From the NCBI RefSeq assembly GCF_002007605.1, contig NZ_CP019799.1, forward strand, positions 1,984,001-2,048,000: a DNA stretch of 64,000 nucleotides. The letters run 5' to 3'. Of the stretch, positions 1 to 9,171 are shown piece by piece. The position numbers and the translations under genes were made by a program. The number at the start of each line of letters is the position of its first letter. Within the stretch, counting starts at the first letter, position 1. The stretch is from Cellvibrio sp. PSBB023 (GTDB lineage: Bacteria > Pseudomonadota > Gammaproteobacteria > Pseudomonadales > Cellvibrionaceae). The notes under the pieces were generated by a model. It was not told the DNA's origin, did no database searches, and saw only the letters and a list, made by a program, of their open reading frames with translations.

Positions 1-232
1 CCTCGCCTTCCTGGATGTTACCGGTCGTGTCGCACGCACCCTGCTTGAGCTTTGCAAAGAGCCTGATGCCATGACTCACCCTGATGGTATGCAAATTAAA
101 ATTACCCGCCAGGAGATTGGACGCATTGTAGGCTGTTCGCGTGAAATGGTTGGCCGTGTACTAAAGACCCTGGAAGAGCAAGGTCTGGTGATGGTGAAAG
201 GTAAAACAATGGTTGTATTTGGCACCCGCTAA
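1..232 (+). CDS. crp: Crp/Vfr-family cAMP-responsive regulator, C-terminal part
   Basis: The window opens inside this gene; about 76 C-terminal residues are visible and the cAMP-binding domain lies upstream of the window. The visible part is the winged helix-turn-helix DNA-binding domain, with the recognition-helix region reading [20 protein letters not shown], which is characteristic of Crp and Pseudomonas Vfr, and a C-terminal wing ending in VFGTR. Its convergent position next to trpC matches the trpGDC-vfr arrangement known in Pseudomonas. It should act as a homodimeric global transcription regulator; whether it responds to cAMP cannot be judged from this fragment. Confidence 0.9.
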   Translation, partial: LAFLDVTGRVARTLLELCKEPDAMTHPDGMQIKITRQEIGRIVGCSREMVGRVLKTLEEQGLVMVKGKTMVVFGTR

Positions 233-255
233 ACCGACATCATTACCCAAATCAT

Positions 256-294
256 AAAAAAGCCCGCATTAACTTGAATAATGAGGGCTTTTTT
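256..294. terminator. Bidirectional terminator between crp and trpC
   Basis: A hairpin with perfect ten-base arms (A6-GCCC at 256-265 and GGGC-T6 at 285-294) has a T-tract on both strands. It lies between two convergent genes and can end both transcripts. Confidence 0.8.
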
Positions 295-311
295 ACTGCA
301 CTCAGATTAAA

Positions 312-1109
312 TCAGGCAAAAAAATTCGCCAAGGCAATGCCTGGCTCATCAGCGCGCATAAACGCCTCGCCCACCAAAAACGCATTTACATTTTTGCTGC
401 GCATGGCCTGCACATCGGCTGGTGCAAGAATTCCGCTTTCAGTAACTACAATGCGATCACTGCCAATTTTATCGAGCAATTTATAGGTCGTATCCAGAGT
501 CACATCGAAGGTGTGCAGGTTGCGATTATTAATGCCGATTAATTTGTTAGGTAATGCCAGCGCAATATCCAGCTCCTGCTCGTCGTGCACTTCCACCAAT
601 ACATCCAAACCAATACGTTGTGCCAGGCTATTCAGTTCTGCCAACTTTTCCGGAGAGAGTGCCGCGACAATTAGCAGAACGCAATCAGCTCCCATCGCCC
701 GGGCTTCATATATTTGGTACTCGTCTACCAGAAAGTCCTTGCGAATCACTGGCAAACTAACGGCAGCACGCGCCTGTTGCAGGTAAACATCAGCACCCTG
801 AAAAAAATCGACATCTGTCAAAACTGACAAGCATGCCGCACCACCCTGCTCATAGGAACGCGCAATTTCATCCGGCACAAAATGCTCGCGAATCACCCCC
901 TTACTGGGTGATGCTTTTTTAATCTCAGCGATCACACCTGCCTTGCCTTGCGCGATTTTATTTTCAATCGCTTTTACGAAACCCCGAGTCGGTGTTTGCT
1001 GAGCGGCTTGTATTTTTAACTGGTCCAGCGAAACCTGCGCCTTACGCTCGGCGATTTCTTCCCATTTGCGCGCAATAATTTTGCGCAGTACCGTTGGTGT
1101 ATCAGACAT
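312..1109 (-). CDS. trpC: Indole-3-glycerol phosphate synthase
   Basis: This enzyme closes the pyrrole ring of indole-glycerol phosphate in tryptophan synthesis. The 265-residue single-domain TIM barrel has family motifs: the N-terminal [15 protein letters not shown] segment, the catalytic-lysine segment KKASPSKG, the [11 protein letters not shown] strand and GINNRNL. It is not fused to TrpF. I chose the ATG at 1109 because GGAAG precedes it by five bases; an in-frame TTG at 1121 would add four residues but has no ribosome site. It is the last gene of the trpE-G-D-C run and starts 30 bases after the trpD stop. Confidence 0.96.
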   Translation of the reverse strand: MSDTPTVLRKIIARKWEEIAERKAQVSLDQLKIQAAQQTPTRGFVKAIENKIAQGKAGVIAEIKKASPSKGVIREHFVPDEIARSYEQGGAACLSVLTDVDFFQGADVYLQQARAAVSLPVIRKDFLVDEYQIYEARAMGADCVLLIVAALSPEKLAELNSLAQRIGLDVLVEVHDEQELDIALALPNKLIGINNRNLHTFDVTLDTTYKLLDKIGSDRIVVTESGILAPADVQAMRSKNVNAFLVGEAFMRADEPGIALANFFA

Positions 1110-1139
1110 GGAATCTTCCAAAAAACGTGTAACAAAAAG

Positions 1140-2171
1140 TTATTGCAGATATTGCGTAAATGCGGCTAATTCGCGAATTTTCTCGCCTGCCAAACTGCTG
1201 CCAATAGCATCGCGCGCCATTTCAACACCGTCGGACAAACTGCTCGCTACTCCGCTGACATAAATCGCAGCACCCGCATTAAGCGCAATAATATCGGCGG
1301 CTTTCTCTGCGTACTGACCACGGCGATTCCCCAGCGCATCGCGAATCAACAGCAGCGAATCTTCAGCATTGGAAACGCTCAAACCAATCAAGCTCTTGGA
1401 TTGCATACCAAAATCTTCCGGTTTGATGATGTATTCGCGAATTTCACCATTCTTCAACTCTGCGATTTGTGTTTCAGTCGACAGGCTAATTTCATCAAGG
1501 CCATCTTTTGCATGCACTACCATCACATGCTCACTGCCCAAACGCCCCAGCACTTCCGCCATAGGCTTGCATAGCTCGCCATTAAATACCCCTATCACCT
1601 GGCGCTTCACATTGGCAGGATTTGTCATAGGGCCAAGCATGTTAAAAATAGTACGCATACCCAATTCTTTGCGCGGCCCGATGGCATGGCGCATAGCGCT
1701 GTGATGTGCCGGGGCAAACATAAAACCAACACCAATTTCACGCACACAGCGCGCCACCTGCTCGGCGGTGATATCCAGCTTAATACCAGCAGCTTCCAAC
1801 ACATCAGCACTACCCGTTGAGCTGGAGACGGAGCGATTGCCGTGCTTGGCAACTCTTCCACCTGCAGCGGCGACCACAAAAGCACTGGCGGTTGAGATAT
1901 TAAATAAGTTGGCGCCATCGCCACCGGTACCACAGGTATCTACCAAATAATTCACATCAATATCGACTGGCGTTGCCAGTTCGCGCATCACCATTGCTGC
2001 ACCGGTAATTTCATCCAGTGTCTCGCCTTTCATGCGCAAGGCAACCAAAAAGCCGCCGATTTGTGCAGGTGTTGCTCCACCAGTCATCACAATACGCATC
2101 ACCGAGATCATTTCCTCTGTACTCAGGTCGATGCGCGCCACCAATTTTGTTAATGCTTGTTTGATATCCAT
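1140..2171 (-). CDS. trpD: Anthranilate phosphoribosyltransferase
   Basis: TrpD transfers phosphoribose from PRPP to anthranilate, the second committed step to tryptophan. The 343-residue protein carries the PRPP-binding motif CGTGGDG and the KHGNRSVSS segment of the family. It is a stand-alone enzyme, not fused to TrpG, as in Pseudomonas. The ATG at 2171 gives the canonical N-terminus [10 protein letters not shown]. It sits between trpG and trpC on the same strand and probably shares their transcript. Confidence 0.96.
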   Translation of the reverse strand: MDIKQALTKLVARIDLSTEEMISVMRIVMTGGATPAQIGGFLVALRMKGETLDEITGAAMVMRELATPVDIDVNYLVDTCGTGGDGANLFNISTASAFVVAAAGGRVAKHGNRSVSSSTGSADVLEAAGIKLDITAEQVARCVREIGVGFMFAPAHHSAMRHAIGPRKELGMRTIFNMLGPMTNPANVKRQVIGVFNGELCKPMAEVLGRLGSEHVMVVHAKDGLDEISLSTETQIAELKNGEIREYIIKPEDFGMQSKSLIGLSVSNAEDSLLLIRDALGNRRGQYAEKAADIIALNAGAAIYVSGVASSLSDGVEMARDAIGSSLAGEKIRELAAFTQYLQ

Positions 2172-2255
2172 TGCCTTTTACCTTTTTAGAATTGGCGCCC
2201 CCAATCAACAGTGCGCCGTATTTGTTGTCAGTAAGTCAGGAGCGATAAATTCAAA

Positions 2256-2837
2256 TTAATATGCTGTCAAAAAGTTGCGCAGCATATCGTGACCATGTTC
2301 CGTTAAAATGGATTCAGGGTGAAACTGAACCCCTTCCAACGCGAGCGTTCTGTGCTTAACACCCATGATTTCAGCCACACTTCCATCGTCATTTTGCGTC
2401 CAGGCAGTAATCTCCAGACAATCGGGTAAAGACTCTTTTTCAATCACCAGCGAGTGGTAGCGCGTGGCTTGAAATGGGTTGGCTAACCCGCGAAATATAC
2501 CAGTGTTACTGTGATAGACCGGTGAGGTTTTACCGTGCATTACATAGGGGGCGCGAATCACTTTACCTCCCAATGCCTGCCCAATACTCTGGTGCCCCAG
2601 ACAAACCCCCAAAATCGGAATTTTTCCTGCGAAGGTTTGAATAGTCTCAACCGACACACCCGCTTCTGTTGGGGTGCAAGGCCCGGGAGAAATAACAATT
2701 TTTTCCGGTGCCAATGTCGCTATCTCATCCAAGGTGATCTCATCATTGCGCACAACCTTGATATCAGCACCCAGCTCACCGAAATATTGCACCAGGTTGT
2801 AGGTAAATGAGTCGTAATTATCGATCATTAAAATCAT
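2256..2837 (-). CDS. trpG: Anthranilate/aminodeoxychorismate synthase glutamine amidotransferase subunit
   Basis: This class I glutamine amidotransferase (193 aa) supplies ammonia to TrpE. The nucleophile cysteine is in GVCLGHQ, the oxyanion segment is PGPCTP and the catalytic His/Glu pair is in QFHPES. Its ATG overlaps the trpE stop by four bases (ATGA), showing translational coupling to its synthase partner. As no separate pabA is visible here, it may also serve folate synthesis with PabB, as is known for several bacteria; that is inference. Confidence 0.95.
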   Translation of the reverse strand: MILMIDNYDSFTYNLVQYFGELGADIKVVRNDEITLDEIATLAPEKIVISPGPCTPTEAGVSVETIQTFAGKIPILGVCLGHQSIGQALGGKVIRAPYVMHGKTSPVYHSNTGIFRGLANPFQATRYHSLVIEKESLPDCLEITAWTQNDDGSVAEIMGVKHRTLALEGVQFHPESILTEHGHDMLRNFLTAY

Positions 2838-4327
2838 TTTGTATCACCTTTGAGACTTGGCTCACCGACCATATCAACCGCTTTGAAGATTGCCCGGGCT
2901 TTATTCATGGTTTCTTTCCACTCCAAGGCCGGCACCGAATCAGCAACAACACCTGCACCAGCCTGCACGTAGAGTTTGCCGTTCTTAATCACGGCTGTGC
3001 GAATGGCGATAGCCGTATCCATGTTGCCATTCCAGGCGATATAACCCACTGCGCCGCCATAGATACCGCGCTTTTCCGGCTCCAACTCATCGATAATTTC
3101 CATCGCACGAATTTTGGGGGCGCCGCTCAAGGTTCCCGCTGGCAGCGCTGCACGCAACACATCCATTGCCCGCAGCTCCTCTTTTAATGTCCCGGTGACA
3201 TTGGAGGTAATGTGCATCACATGGGAGTAACGCTCTACCACCATTTTATCTGTCAGTTTTACGCTGCCGATTTTGGCCACGCGCCCCACATCATTGCGCC
3301 CCAGATCGATCAACATTAAATGCTCGGCAATTTCCTTGGGATCATTGACCAGCTCAATTTCCAGCGCTTTATCTTCTTCTGCTGTGCGACCACGGCGACG
3401 GGTCCCAGCAATCGGACGCACAGTTACTTCACCATCTTCCAAACGCGCCAGAATCTCCGGGCTTGAACCTACAACGTGATGATCACCCAAATCCATGAAA
3501 TACATATAAGGCGAGGGATTCAGGTTGCGCAATGCGCGATACAGGTTAATTGGCTCACCTGCAAAATCAATAGACATACGCTGGGATACAACCACCTGCA
3601 TCGTATCGCCAGCCAAGATATAGTTTTTGATTTTATTGACGTAACCGTGAAAATTTTCTTCGCCGCAATTGGAAGTAAAATGAGGCTCGCTATCGCCATT
3701 GTTTCCGAGCGACAAACCAGGAGTTGCGGGAATTTCACCGCGCAGCTTCTGTTCCAGCTCATCCAGTCTGGCATTGGCTTTTACAAATGCGTTTTCAACA
3801 TCAGGATTGGCGTGAATAACAAAAATTAATTTGCCCGCCAAGTTGTCAAATACCAACACCTCATCTGACACGCTCAACAAAATATCAGGCGTACCTATCA
3901 CATCTTTGGGGGTACTCGCTTTTAAATGCGGCTCGACATAACGGATACAATCGTAAGCAAAGTACCCCACCAGACCACCGGTAAATCGTGGCAAGCCGGG
4001 TAGCTCTGGCGCGCGATAGCGCTCCTTAAAGGTCTCTACAAAAGCAAGCGCATCGGCACACTCATGGGTTTCAATAACCTCACCATCACGCTCTACGGTG
4101 ATTTGATCACCCAAGGCTTTTAATACTGTGCGTGCCGGCAAGCCAATCATGGAGTAGCGGCCCCATTTTTCACCGCCTTGTACAGATTCAAATAAGTAAG
4201 AGTAAGGACCGGCGGCGAGTTTGAGGTAAGACGAGAGCGGCGTATCCAAATCGGCCAGGACTTCGCGCATAACCGGAATGCGGTTGTAACCTTGCGCCGC
4301 TAATTGAGCAAACTGTTCGGAGTTCAT
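2834..4327 (-). CDS. trpE: Anthranilate synthase component I
   Basis: TrpE makes anthranilate from chorismate using ammonia from TrpG. At 497 residues it has the usual length. The N-terminal regulatory part has [10 protein letters not shown], resembling the serine-containing tryptophan-binding site of feedback-inhibited enzymes. The C-terminal chorismate-binding part has [17 protein letters not shown] and [10 protein letters not shown]. The chosen ATG (4327) has AAGG upstream; an in-frame TTG at 4363 has no support. In Pseudomonas the gene is preceded by rpe and gph; here rpe lies 325 bases upstream and gph is absent from the interval. Confidence 0.95.
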   Translation of the reverse strand: MNSEQFAQLAAQGYNRIPVMREVLADLDTPLSSYLKLAAGPYSYLFESVQGGEKWGRYSMIGLPARTVLKALGDQITVERDGEVIETHECADALAFVETFKERYRAPELPGLPRFTGGLVGYFAYDCIRYVEPHLKASTPKDVIGTPDILLSVSDEVLVFDNLAGKLIFVIHANPDVENAFVKANARLDELEQKLRGEIPATPGLSLGNNGDSEPHFTSNCGEENFHGYVNKIKNYILAGDTMQVVVSQRMSIDFAGEPINLYRALRNLNPSPYMYFMDLGDHHVVGSSPEILARLEDGEVTVRPIAGTRRRGRTAEEDKALEIELVNDPKEIAEHLMLIDLGRNDVGRVAKIGSVKLTDKMVVERYSHVMHITSNVTGTLKEELRAMDVLRAALPAGTLSGAPKIRAMEIIDELEPEKRGIYGGAVGYIAWNGNMDTAIAIRTAVIKNGKLYVQAGAGVVADSVPALEWKETMNKARAIFKAVDMVGEPSLKGDTK

Positions 4328-4652
4328 GGGATTACCTTTTGCTTGCCACCCAATCGTGTACAAGTCTTATCGTTATCGGAAATTCGATGTATTAATTTGA
4401 GTGCGCGGTTCCATTAACAGGAGCTCATTACGCAAACAGAGAGAAGGCAAGCCATACATCAACCTAAAAGTGACATATAGCAAGATGAACTAGCGGCGCC
4501 ATCGGGCGGCAAGGTGGGTAGCGCACTCTGTGATGATGGAAGTAGCGTTGTTCACGAGGATGGTTCCTGTTGATCGTGAGGGCAAGTGTACTGAATTAAT
4601 CTGCACATGCCTACCCTCATTCAACACCTTCATTCAACTTGGGAAACCCAAC
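4328..4652 (-). promoter_or_regulatory. trpE upstream region, no certain gene
   Basis: This 325-base interval separates rpe from trpE. On the minus strand a 47-codon reading frame runs from an ATG at 4633 to a TAG at 4490, or 21 codons from a GTG further in, and it ends in Arg-Trp-Arg-Arg. A leader-peptide role ahead of trpE is possible, but there is only one Trp codon and I see no clear terminator/antiterminator pair with a T-tract. The phosphoglycolate phosphatase gene that often sits here is not present. Confidence 0.3.
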
Positions 4653-5351
4653 TTAAACTTGCGCCAACTGTGCACGCATTTCTGCAATAACAGCCTTGTA
4701 ATCCGGCGCATTAAATATGGCTGAGCCAGCGACAAATGTATCTGCGCCAGCAGCAGCCACTTCGCCAATATTGGCAAGTCCAACACCGCCATCAACCTCC
4801 AGACGGATAGGCAAACCACTGGAGTCAATCAGGGTGCGTGCAGCGCGCAACTTATCCAGCACGTAGGGTATAAATTTCTGGCCACCAAAACCGGGGTTAA
4901 CAGACATTAATAACAGCATATCGAGCTTATCCATCACATAGTGAATCTGCTCCAGTGAACTGGCCGGGTTGAGCACCAAACCGGCCTTACAACCGCGATC
5001 TTTAATCAACTGCAATGAGCGATCCACATGGCGCGATGCCTCGGGATGAAACGTAATATAAGTTGCGCCAGCGTCTGCAAATTGAACGATAAGGTCATCA
5101 ACAGGCTCAACCATTAAATGCACGTCAATCGGTGCCGTTACACCGTAGTTACGCAGGGCCTTACATACCATTGGGCCGACAGTTAAATTTGGCACATAGT
5201 GATTATCCATCACATCAAAATGAATAAAGTCAGCACCCGCCTCCAATACAGCATCAACCTCTGCACCCAAACGTGCAAAGTCAGCTGAAAGAATGGACGG
5301 TGCAATTTTGTAATCCCGTTTAAAATCTTGCATACGACTCAAGTTCTTCAT
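4653..5351 (-). CDS. rpe: Ribulose-phosphate 3-epimerase
   Basis: Rpe interconverts ribulose-5-phosphate and xylulose-5-phosphate in the pentose phosphate pathway. The roughly 232-residue TIM barrel has [14 protein letters not shown], the metal-binding [33 protein letters not shown] and the phosphate-binding EVDGGVG. The ATG at 5351 is preceded by GGGAC at workable distance; a second ATG at 5333 is also possible. The gene lies upstream of trpE as in Pseudomonas. Confidence 0.95.
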   Translation of the reverse strand: MKNLSRMQDFKRDYKIAPSILSADFARLGAEVDAVLEAGADFIHFDVMDNHYVPNLTVGPMVCKALRNYGVTAPIDVHLMVEPVDDLIVQFADAGATYITFHPEASRHVDRSLQLIKDRGCKAGLVLNPASSLEQIHYVMDKLDMLLLMSVNPGFGGQKFIPYVLDKLRAARTLIDSSGLPIRLEVDGGVGLANIGEVAAAGADTFVAGSAIFNAPDYKAVIAEMRAQLAQV

Positions 5352-5429
5352 AATTGTCCCGATATGTATCAACAGCAAGCCCTATTTTAGGCGAAAAGCC
5401 ACACAACCTACAGCATGCAAGGTCAAACC

Positions 5430-6548
5430 ATGCCATCAGCTCACCACCAAAGGCCAATTAGTTTCGCCAATTACCTTCTCAGCCTACTGCTTGGACTGAC
5501 ATTGTTAGCCGCTGATGGGCATACCCAAGAAACAGAAAATACGGCAGCGCAGAGCGACCCACAACAAAGCGAATCCCAAGCAAGCAGCAGCGTTTCATCG
5601 GAGGCACCACCTTATGAATCGCGCGCCATGCGCGACAGAACACTTATCGCCAATGCCCTACAAGATGAAAGCCTGTGGCTGGACACTGAATATGGAAAAA
5701 TATTGGCGATGCACCGTATCACAGAAGCCAAATCAACTCTCGGCGTATTGCTATTACTACATGCCGCGGAAGATCCTCAACACTGGCCACCAACGTTGGA
5801 AAACGTGCGCGCAAACTTGCCACGCTATGGCTGGGAAACTCTCGCCTTGGCCGTGCCGCCAAAAATAGCTCCCCCAATTCCAGCAAGACCCTCCTCATCA
5901 TCCTCAAGCCAAAGCGATGAGAGCAGTGACGAAAAAAATACTAATGAACCAAGCTCACCTGATGCTGCACCAGCAGCTAGCGCATCAAGCTCAAACTCAA
6001 GCTCAAGCTCAAGCTCAAGCTCAAGCGCATCAAGTGTTCCGCGGGAGCAACTGATCGCAGCGTATATAGATGCAGCACTCAACTATTTAAAAGAGAAAAA
6101 TCAATTCAACGTTGTGGTTCTGACCGATAACAGCAGCGCCTACCCTAGCCTACAAAAACTACTCCCTATGATTAATGACAACCCAAAGGATCCCAAGACT
6201 ATTGATGGCCCCCTCCAAGCACTCATCATTATCAACCTGCAACAGCAAGAGCCTTTAAACAGAGAGGAATTGGAGAGCATTTTTGACTCGAAACAACTAC
6301 CGGTAATGGATATTTTTTTTACACCAGATGATGCAGCACAACAAACGGCACGCAACCTTCATCGCGCAGTTGCCATGCGCAAAAAGCTGGATGACTATCA
6401 ACAATTGCAAATCAACAACCAACCGACCATCACCGAAACCGACTTTCAAAGTTTTCTATTGGGGCGAGTGCGCGGCTTTATGCAGAAAAAAGCCAGCGGG
6501 ATTGAACTGAAAAAAGAGGATGAAAAAACACCAGGGACCATAAACTAA
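5430..6548 (+). CDS. Exported DUF3530-family protein with serine-rich linker
   Basis: About 372 residues. The N-terminus has a signal-peptide-like hydrophobic stretch (NYLLSLLLGLTLLAADG), so export to the periplasm is likely. The rest resembles DUF3530 proteins, predicted alpha/beta-hydrolase-like proteins of unknown function: a GVLLLLHAAEDPQHW segment after the first conserved strand and a C-terminal helical end. A polyserine/charged insert (roughly residues 150-205) interrupts the domain, an unusual place for a linker of this type. I chose the ATG at 5430 because AGGT precedes it; an ATG at 5415 lacks a ribosome site. A catalytic triad cannot be assigned. Confidence 0.75.
   Translation: MPSAHHQRPISFANYLLSLLLGLTLLAADGHTQETENTAAQSDPQQSESQASSSVSSEAPPYESRAMRDRTLIANALQDESLWLDTEYGKILAMHRITEAKSTLGVLLLLHAAEDPQHWPPTLENVRANLPRYGWETLALAVPPKIAPPIPARPSSSSSSQSDESSDEKNTNEPSSPDAAPAASASSSNSSSSSSSSSSASSVPREQLIAAYIDAALNYLKEKNQFNVVVLTDNSSAYPSLQKLLPMINDNPKDPKTIDGPLQALIIINLQQQEPLNREELESIFDSKQLPVMDIFFTPDDAAQQTARNLHRAVAMRKKLDDYQQLQINNQPTITETDFQSFLLGRVRGFMQKKASGIELKKEDEKTPGTIN
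5987..6026 (+). repeat. In-frame hexanucleotide microsatellite
   Basis: Near-perfect tandem copies of the hexamer CAAGCT encode Ser-Ser dipeptides inside the DUF3530 linker. Slippage by whole units would change linker length by two residues without a frameshift. Confidence 0.8.
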
Positions 6549-6582
6549 AAAAGCGGTATCAGCACAAGCCGATACCGCTTTT
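6549..6582. terminator. Bidirectional terminator, DUF3530 gene / candidate sRNA
   Basis: Perfect 12-base arms (6549-6560 and 6571-6582) enclose a ten-base loop. The minus strand has six T residues after the stem and the plus strand four, so it suits a minus-strand transcript at least as well as the upstream plus-strand gene. Confidence 0.8.
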
Positions 6583-6750
6583 GGGTTACCCCCTCGACAA
6601 TGAACATCCTGTTCTCATCGAGCAACTTCCTTACTGCCTACCGAGTGAGTACTCATATTAGGCGCTTCCCTTGACCCTGCTTGGCCAACCTACCTTCCCT
6701 GACGACCTCCTTGTTAGATGCCATTCTCCAGTAAGGAAGCCTTTAGGAAT
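6549..6750 (-). ncRNA. Candidate CsrB/RsmZ-type regulatory RNA
   Basis: No protein is encoded between the DUF3530 gene and the DTW gene. Read on the minus strand, about 150 bases carry six GGA-type motifs (near 6730, 6710, 6700, 6669, 6630 and 6610). One hairpin (6593-6622) has nested arms CTCGA/TCGAG and GAAC/GTTC presenting AGGAT in its apical loop, the classic CsrA/RsmA ligand. A second hairpin (6636-6663) has GCCTA/TAGGC with an inner GAGT/ACTC. The strong terminator follows. Known CsrB/RsmY/RsmZ RNAs titrate the translational repressor CsrA/RsmA. The 5' end and the promoter are not defined and no GacA upstream site was recognised. Confidence 0.5.
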
Positions 6751-6839
6751 AGTCGCAAAGTTCACTGCTTTTTGTAGGAAATTGCCGCTAGCGCCTAGCC
6801 GTAATCGGCATGCTTGTGCGCGACATTAACAGCATCACC

Positions 6840-7571
6840 TCAGCGATAACCCAATATCTGCGCATGTAAATCACCAATAACAGGAGGCTGTGTCGCACGG
6901 GTAGCCAAATAATGCATGTTGAATAACTGAAAGTAGCCTAACAATCCATCTGCAGCACGTTGCTCACGAGCCATTTGCAAACATAAACCAGCTGCCTCCG
7001 CGGTAGACAGGTAATGCTCCTGATGCGACTTCCTAACCGCATAGCCACGCACAAGTGCCTCCGGCAGCTGTACGCAAGGCACAGTATCCAGCCAGCGACT
7101 GAGATGAAACATCCTGCCGCTTTGCTTCCATGTCCCATCCAAAAGGATAAAAGTTGTCAGTTTTCCATCTACCGGTAACTCTCGCACTACTTCACGCTGT
7201 ATTGAGGCGCTACCGGCAGCTTCTGCCGGAAATACAACAACGCAACGTCGCTGGGTATCATTCAGCAGCGCCAACAATGCAGGATCCGGTTCGGTTCGAC
7301 TCCAGCAAAATACATGGGTCTGCGCAGGCAATACATCAGCAATAAGCCGTCCGGTATTAGTTGGCTTAAAAACCTCATCACGATGCATCAAGAGCAGAAA
7401 CTCACAACTTGCCGCCAAGCGTGGTTGCCATGGGCAAATACAGGCAAATGCCGCAAGTTGACAGGCATCACAACGCACCACTGATTTTCCCCGCGCGAGA
7501 AACTCACGCGTAGATTCAGCAAGTCGTTGCGCACGTAAACGCAAGTACTGATTGGGATACTCACTTGTCAC
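6840..7571 (-). CDS. DTW-domain tRNA-uridine aminocarboxypropyltransferase
   Basis: The protein (about 243 aa) has the family's N-terminal zinc-type cysteines (RCDACQLAAFACIC), the LLMHRDEVFKPTNTGRL segment and the signature DGTW in LLDGTWKQ. TapT/YfiP relatives add an aminocarboxypropyl group from SAM to a tRNA uridine (acp3U); that activity is inferred by family. I prefer the GTG at 7571 because GGAG lies eight bases upstream; another GTG at 7589 extends it by six residues. It is a single gene between the candidate sRNA and tRNA-Leu. Confidence 0.85.
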   Translation of the reverse strand: MTSEYPNQYLRLRAQRLAESTREFLARGKSVVRCDACQLAAFACICPWQPRLAASCEFLLLMHRDEVFKPTNTGRLIADVLPAQTHVFCWSRTEPDPALLALLNDTQRRCVVVFPAEAAGSASIQREVVRELPVDGKLTTFILLDGTWKQSGRMFHLSRWLDTVPCVQLPEALVRGYAVRKSHQEHYLSTAEAAGLCLQMAREQRAADGLLGYFQLFNMHYLATRATQPPVIGDLHAQILGYR

Positions 7572-7637
7572 ATTGTTTACTCCAACCACTGCAGATTATC
7601 AGCAACAGCTACCAGATAAATAAAAATCACAGACGAA

Positions 7638-7665
7638 AAAAAAGCGCTCTTAGGAGCGCTTTTTT
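7638..7665. terminator. Terminator downstream of tRNA-Leu
   Basis: Twelve-base perfect arms (A6-GCGCTC at 7638-7649 and GAGCGC-T6 at 7654-7665) follow the 3' end of the tRNA on the minus strand. Confidence 0.8.
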
Positions 7666-7668
7666 ATT

Positions 7669-7753
7669 TGGTGCCCTGGGCCGGACTCGAACCGGCACAG
7701 CTTTCGCCACTACGACCTCAACATAGCGTGTCTACCAATTCCACCACCGGGGC
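7669..7753 (-). tRNA. tRNA-Leu (anticodon GAG)
   Basis: The minus strand folds as a class II tRNA of 85 nt with encoded CCA. The D arm contains GGTGGAATTGGTAGACAC, the anticodon stem is CTATG/CGTAG around loop TTGAGGT (anticodon GAG), the long variable arm is GTGGCGAAAGC-type and the T arm contains GGTTCGAGTCC. The acceptor stem GCCCCGG pairs with the 3' strand with one apparent mismatch. Its place beside secG matches Pseudomonas. Confidence 0.95.
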
Positions 7754-7765
7754 AAAGACCTTTAA

Positions 7766-8176
7766 TTACTCCTTTTTCTCTTCAGGCTGAGCAGCACTTG
7801 GAGCAGCTTCGCTCTGTACTGCAGGCACATCAGAAGGAGTTGTTGTAGCAGCTGGAATCTCACTCGCAGGTACATCAGAAGCCGCAGGAACTTCTTGTTG
7901 TTGTAACTCTGCCGGAACAACTAACCCTTTAGTTGCTACCTGAGACTGGTTTTTAGCAATAATCGCTAAACCAAAGCTGGTACAAAAGAAAATTGCTGCA
8001 ATAACTGCAGTAGCACGAGTAAAAAAGTTACCACTGCCTTCACTGCCAAATACTGTTTGCGATGCACCAGCACCAAACGAAGCACCAGCTGCTGCGCCTT
8101 TACCTTGCTGCAATAAAATCAAACCAATAATGGCGATTGCCGCAAGCGAATGAATAATGAGTACTAATTTTTCCAT
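7766..8176 (-). CDS. secG: Preprotein translocase subunit SecG
   Basis: SecG is the small stimulating subunit of the SecYEG channel. The 136-residue protein has two membrane segments (about residues 3-22 and 54-73) separated by the conserved loop GKGAAAGASFGAGASQTVFG. The C-terminal tail of about 60 residues is rich in Ala, Pro, Ser and Glu, longer than in the shortest homologues. It follows tpiA by about 34 bases and precedes tRNA-Leu, so a tpiA-secG-tRNA transcript is plausible. Confidence 0.95.
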   Translation of the reverse strand: MEKLVLIIHSLAAIAIIGLILLQQGKGAAAGASFGAGASQTVFGSEGSGNFFTRATAVIAAIFFCTSFGLAIIAKNQSQVATKGLVVPAELQQQEVPAASDVPASEIPAATTTPSDVPAVQSEAAPSAAQPEEKKE

Positions 8177-8210
8177 TGCAAAGCTCTCTTGAGCGCTTGA
8201 TGTAAAGTGC

Positions 8211-8972
8211 TTATTCAGCGGCCTTACAGATTGCTAGAAACTCGTCAGCATCGAGTGATGCACCGCCGAGCAAGGCACCGTCAATATCGCTTAACGCAAA
8301 TAACTGCTCTGCGTTGTGAGCCTTAACACTGCCACCATACAATATTCTTACATCTTCACCTATCTCACCCAGTTGGCTGCGCATATATTTATGCACTTCT
8401 TCTGCCTGACTCGGTGTTGCTGTTTTACCTGTGCCTACAGCCCAAACAGGCTCATAAGCGAGTACAGCATTGGAAAACATCGACTTATCGACTAAATCAA
8501 ACACAGCATCAAGCTGGCGACTAATAGTTTGTAGATGCATTCCTTTTTCACGATCTTCAAGAGATTCCCCTACACAGAGTATTGGAATCAAACCTGCCTG
8601 TTGAGCTTGAACAAATTTTTCTGCAACTTGAAGGTCAGATTCGCGCTGCATTCGACGGCGCTCATTGTGACCAATTATTACAAATTTGCAATTCAAATCT
8701 GCAAGCATTTCGGCAGAAACCTCGCCGGTATAAGCACCTTTTTCATATTCACTTACCGTTTGCGCGCCGATCATAATATCGAGGCCAGACAACACGGTTG
8801 CAGCATGAGCGAGATATGGGAAAGGAGGGCAAATTACAACATCAGCGTTACGCTGACCATGCCATCCGACGGCAATTGCTTTTAGTAGCACTGCGTTTTC
8901 ACGCAAATTACCATTCATCTTCCAGTTGCCAACCACAAGTTGGCGGCGCTTGGTGTTACTTGCTTTAGTCAA
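8211..8972 (-). CDS. tpiA: Triosephosphate isomerase
   Basis: TpiA interconverts dihydroxyacetone phosphate and glyceraldehyde-3-phosphate. The catalytic Lys is in GNWKMNG, the catalytic Glu in AYEPVWAVGTG, the phosphate-binding loop in YGGSV and the catalytic His in IGHNERR. The usual motif is GHSERR; here the conserved serine after the catalytic His is Asn (codon AAT). I chose a TTG start at 8972 because GGAGG lies eight bases upstream and gives a normal-length protein of 253 aa; an ATG at 9026 would add 18 residues without a ribosome site. Confidence 0.94.
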   Translation of the reverse strand: MTKASNTKRRQLVVGNWKMNGNLRENAVLLKAIAVGWHGQRNADVVICPPFPYLAHAATVLSGLDIMIGAQTVSEYEKGAYTGEVSAEMLADLNCKFVIIGHNERRRMQRESDLQVAEKFVQAQQAGLIPILCVGESLEDREKGMHLQTISRQLDAVFDLVDKSMFSNAVLAYEPVWAVGTGKTATPSQAEEVHKYMRSQLGEIGEDVRILYGGSVKAHNAEQLFALSDIDGALLGGASLDADEFLAICKAAE

Positions 8973-9171
8973 CAGCAATACCTCCCCCAAAGCGGGCGCT
9001 AATCTTAGCCAAGATGATTTCAACATACAACCAAATCTTGGCTTAACATCTGATTTTTATCTGTTTTTTTAAACTAAGCGGAGGAGTATTTTAACTCGTG
9101 AGCACAACTTAACCTGACCGGATACATTTTGCGCATTAATGCTGGGGCATATAGCCCCATTCACCTAGAAA

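Noticed and set aside
6549..6839. 6S RNA, SRP RNA, RNase P RNA or tmRNA in the 6.6-6.8 kb gap
   Set aside because: None of their signature sequences or end pairing is present; the GGA-loop hairpins fit a CsrB/RsmZ-type RNA better.
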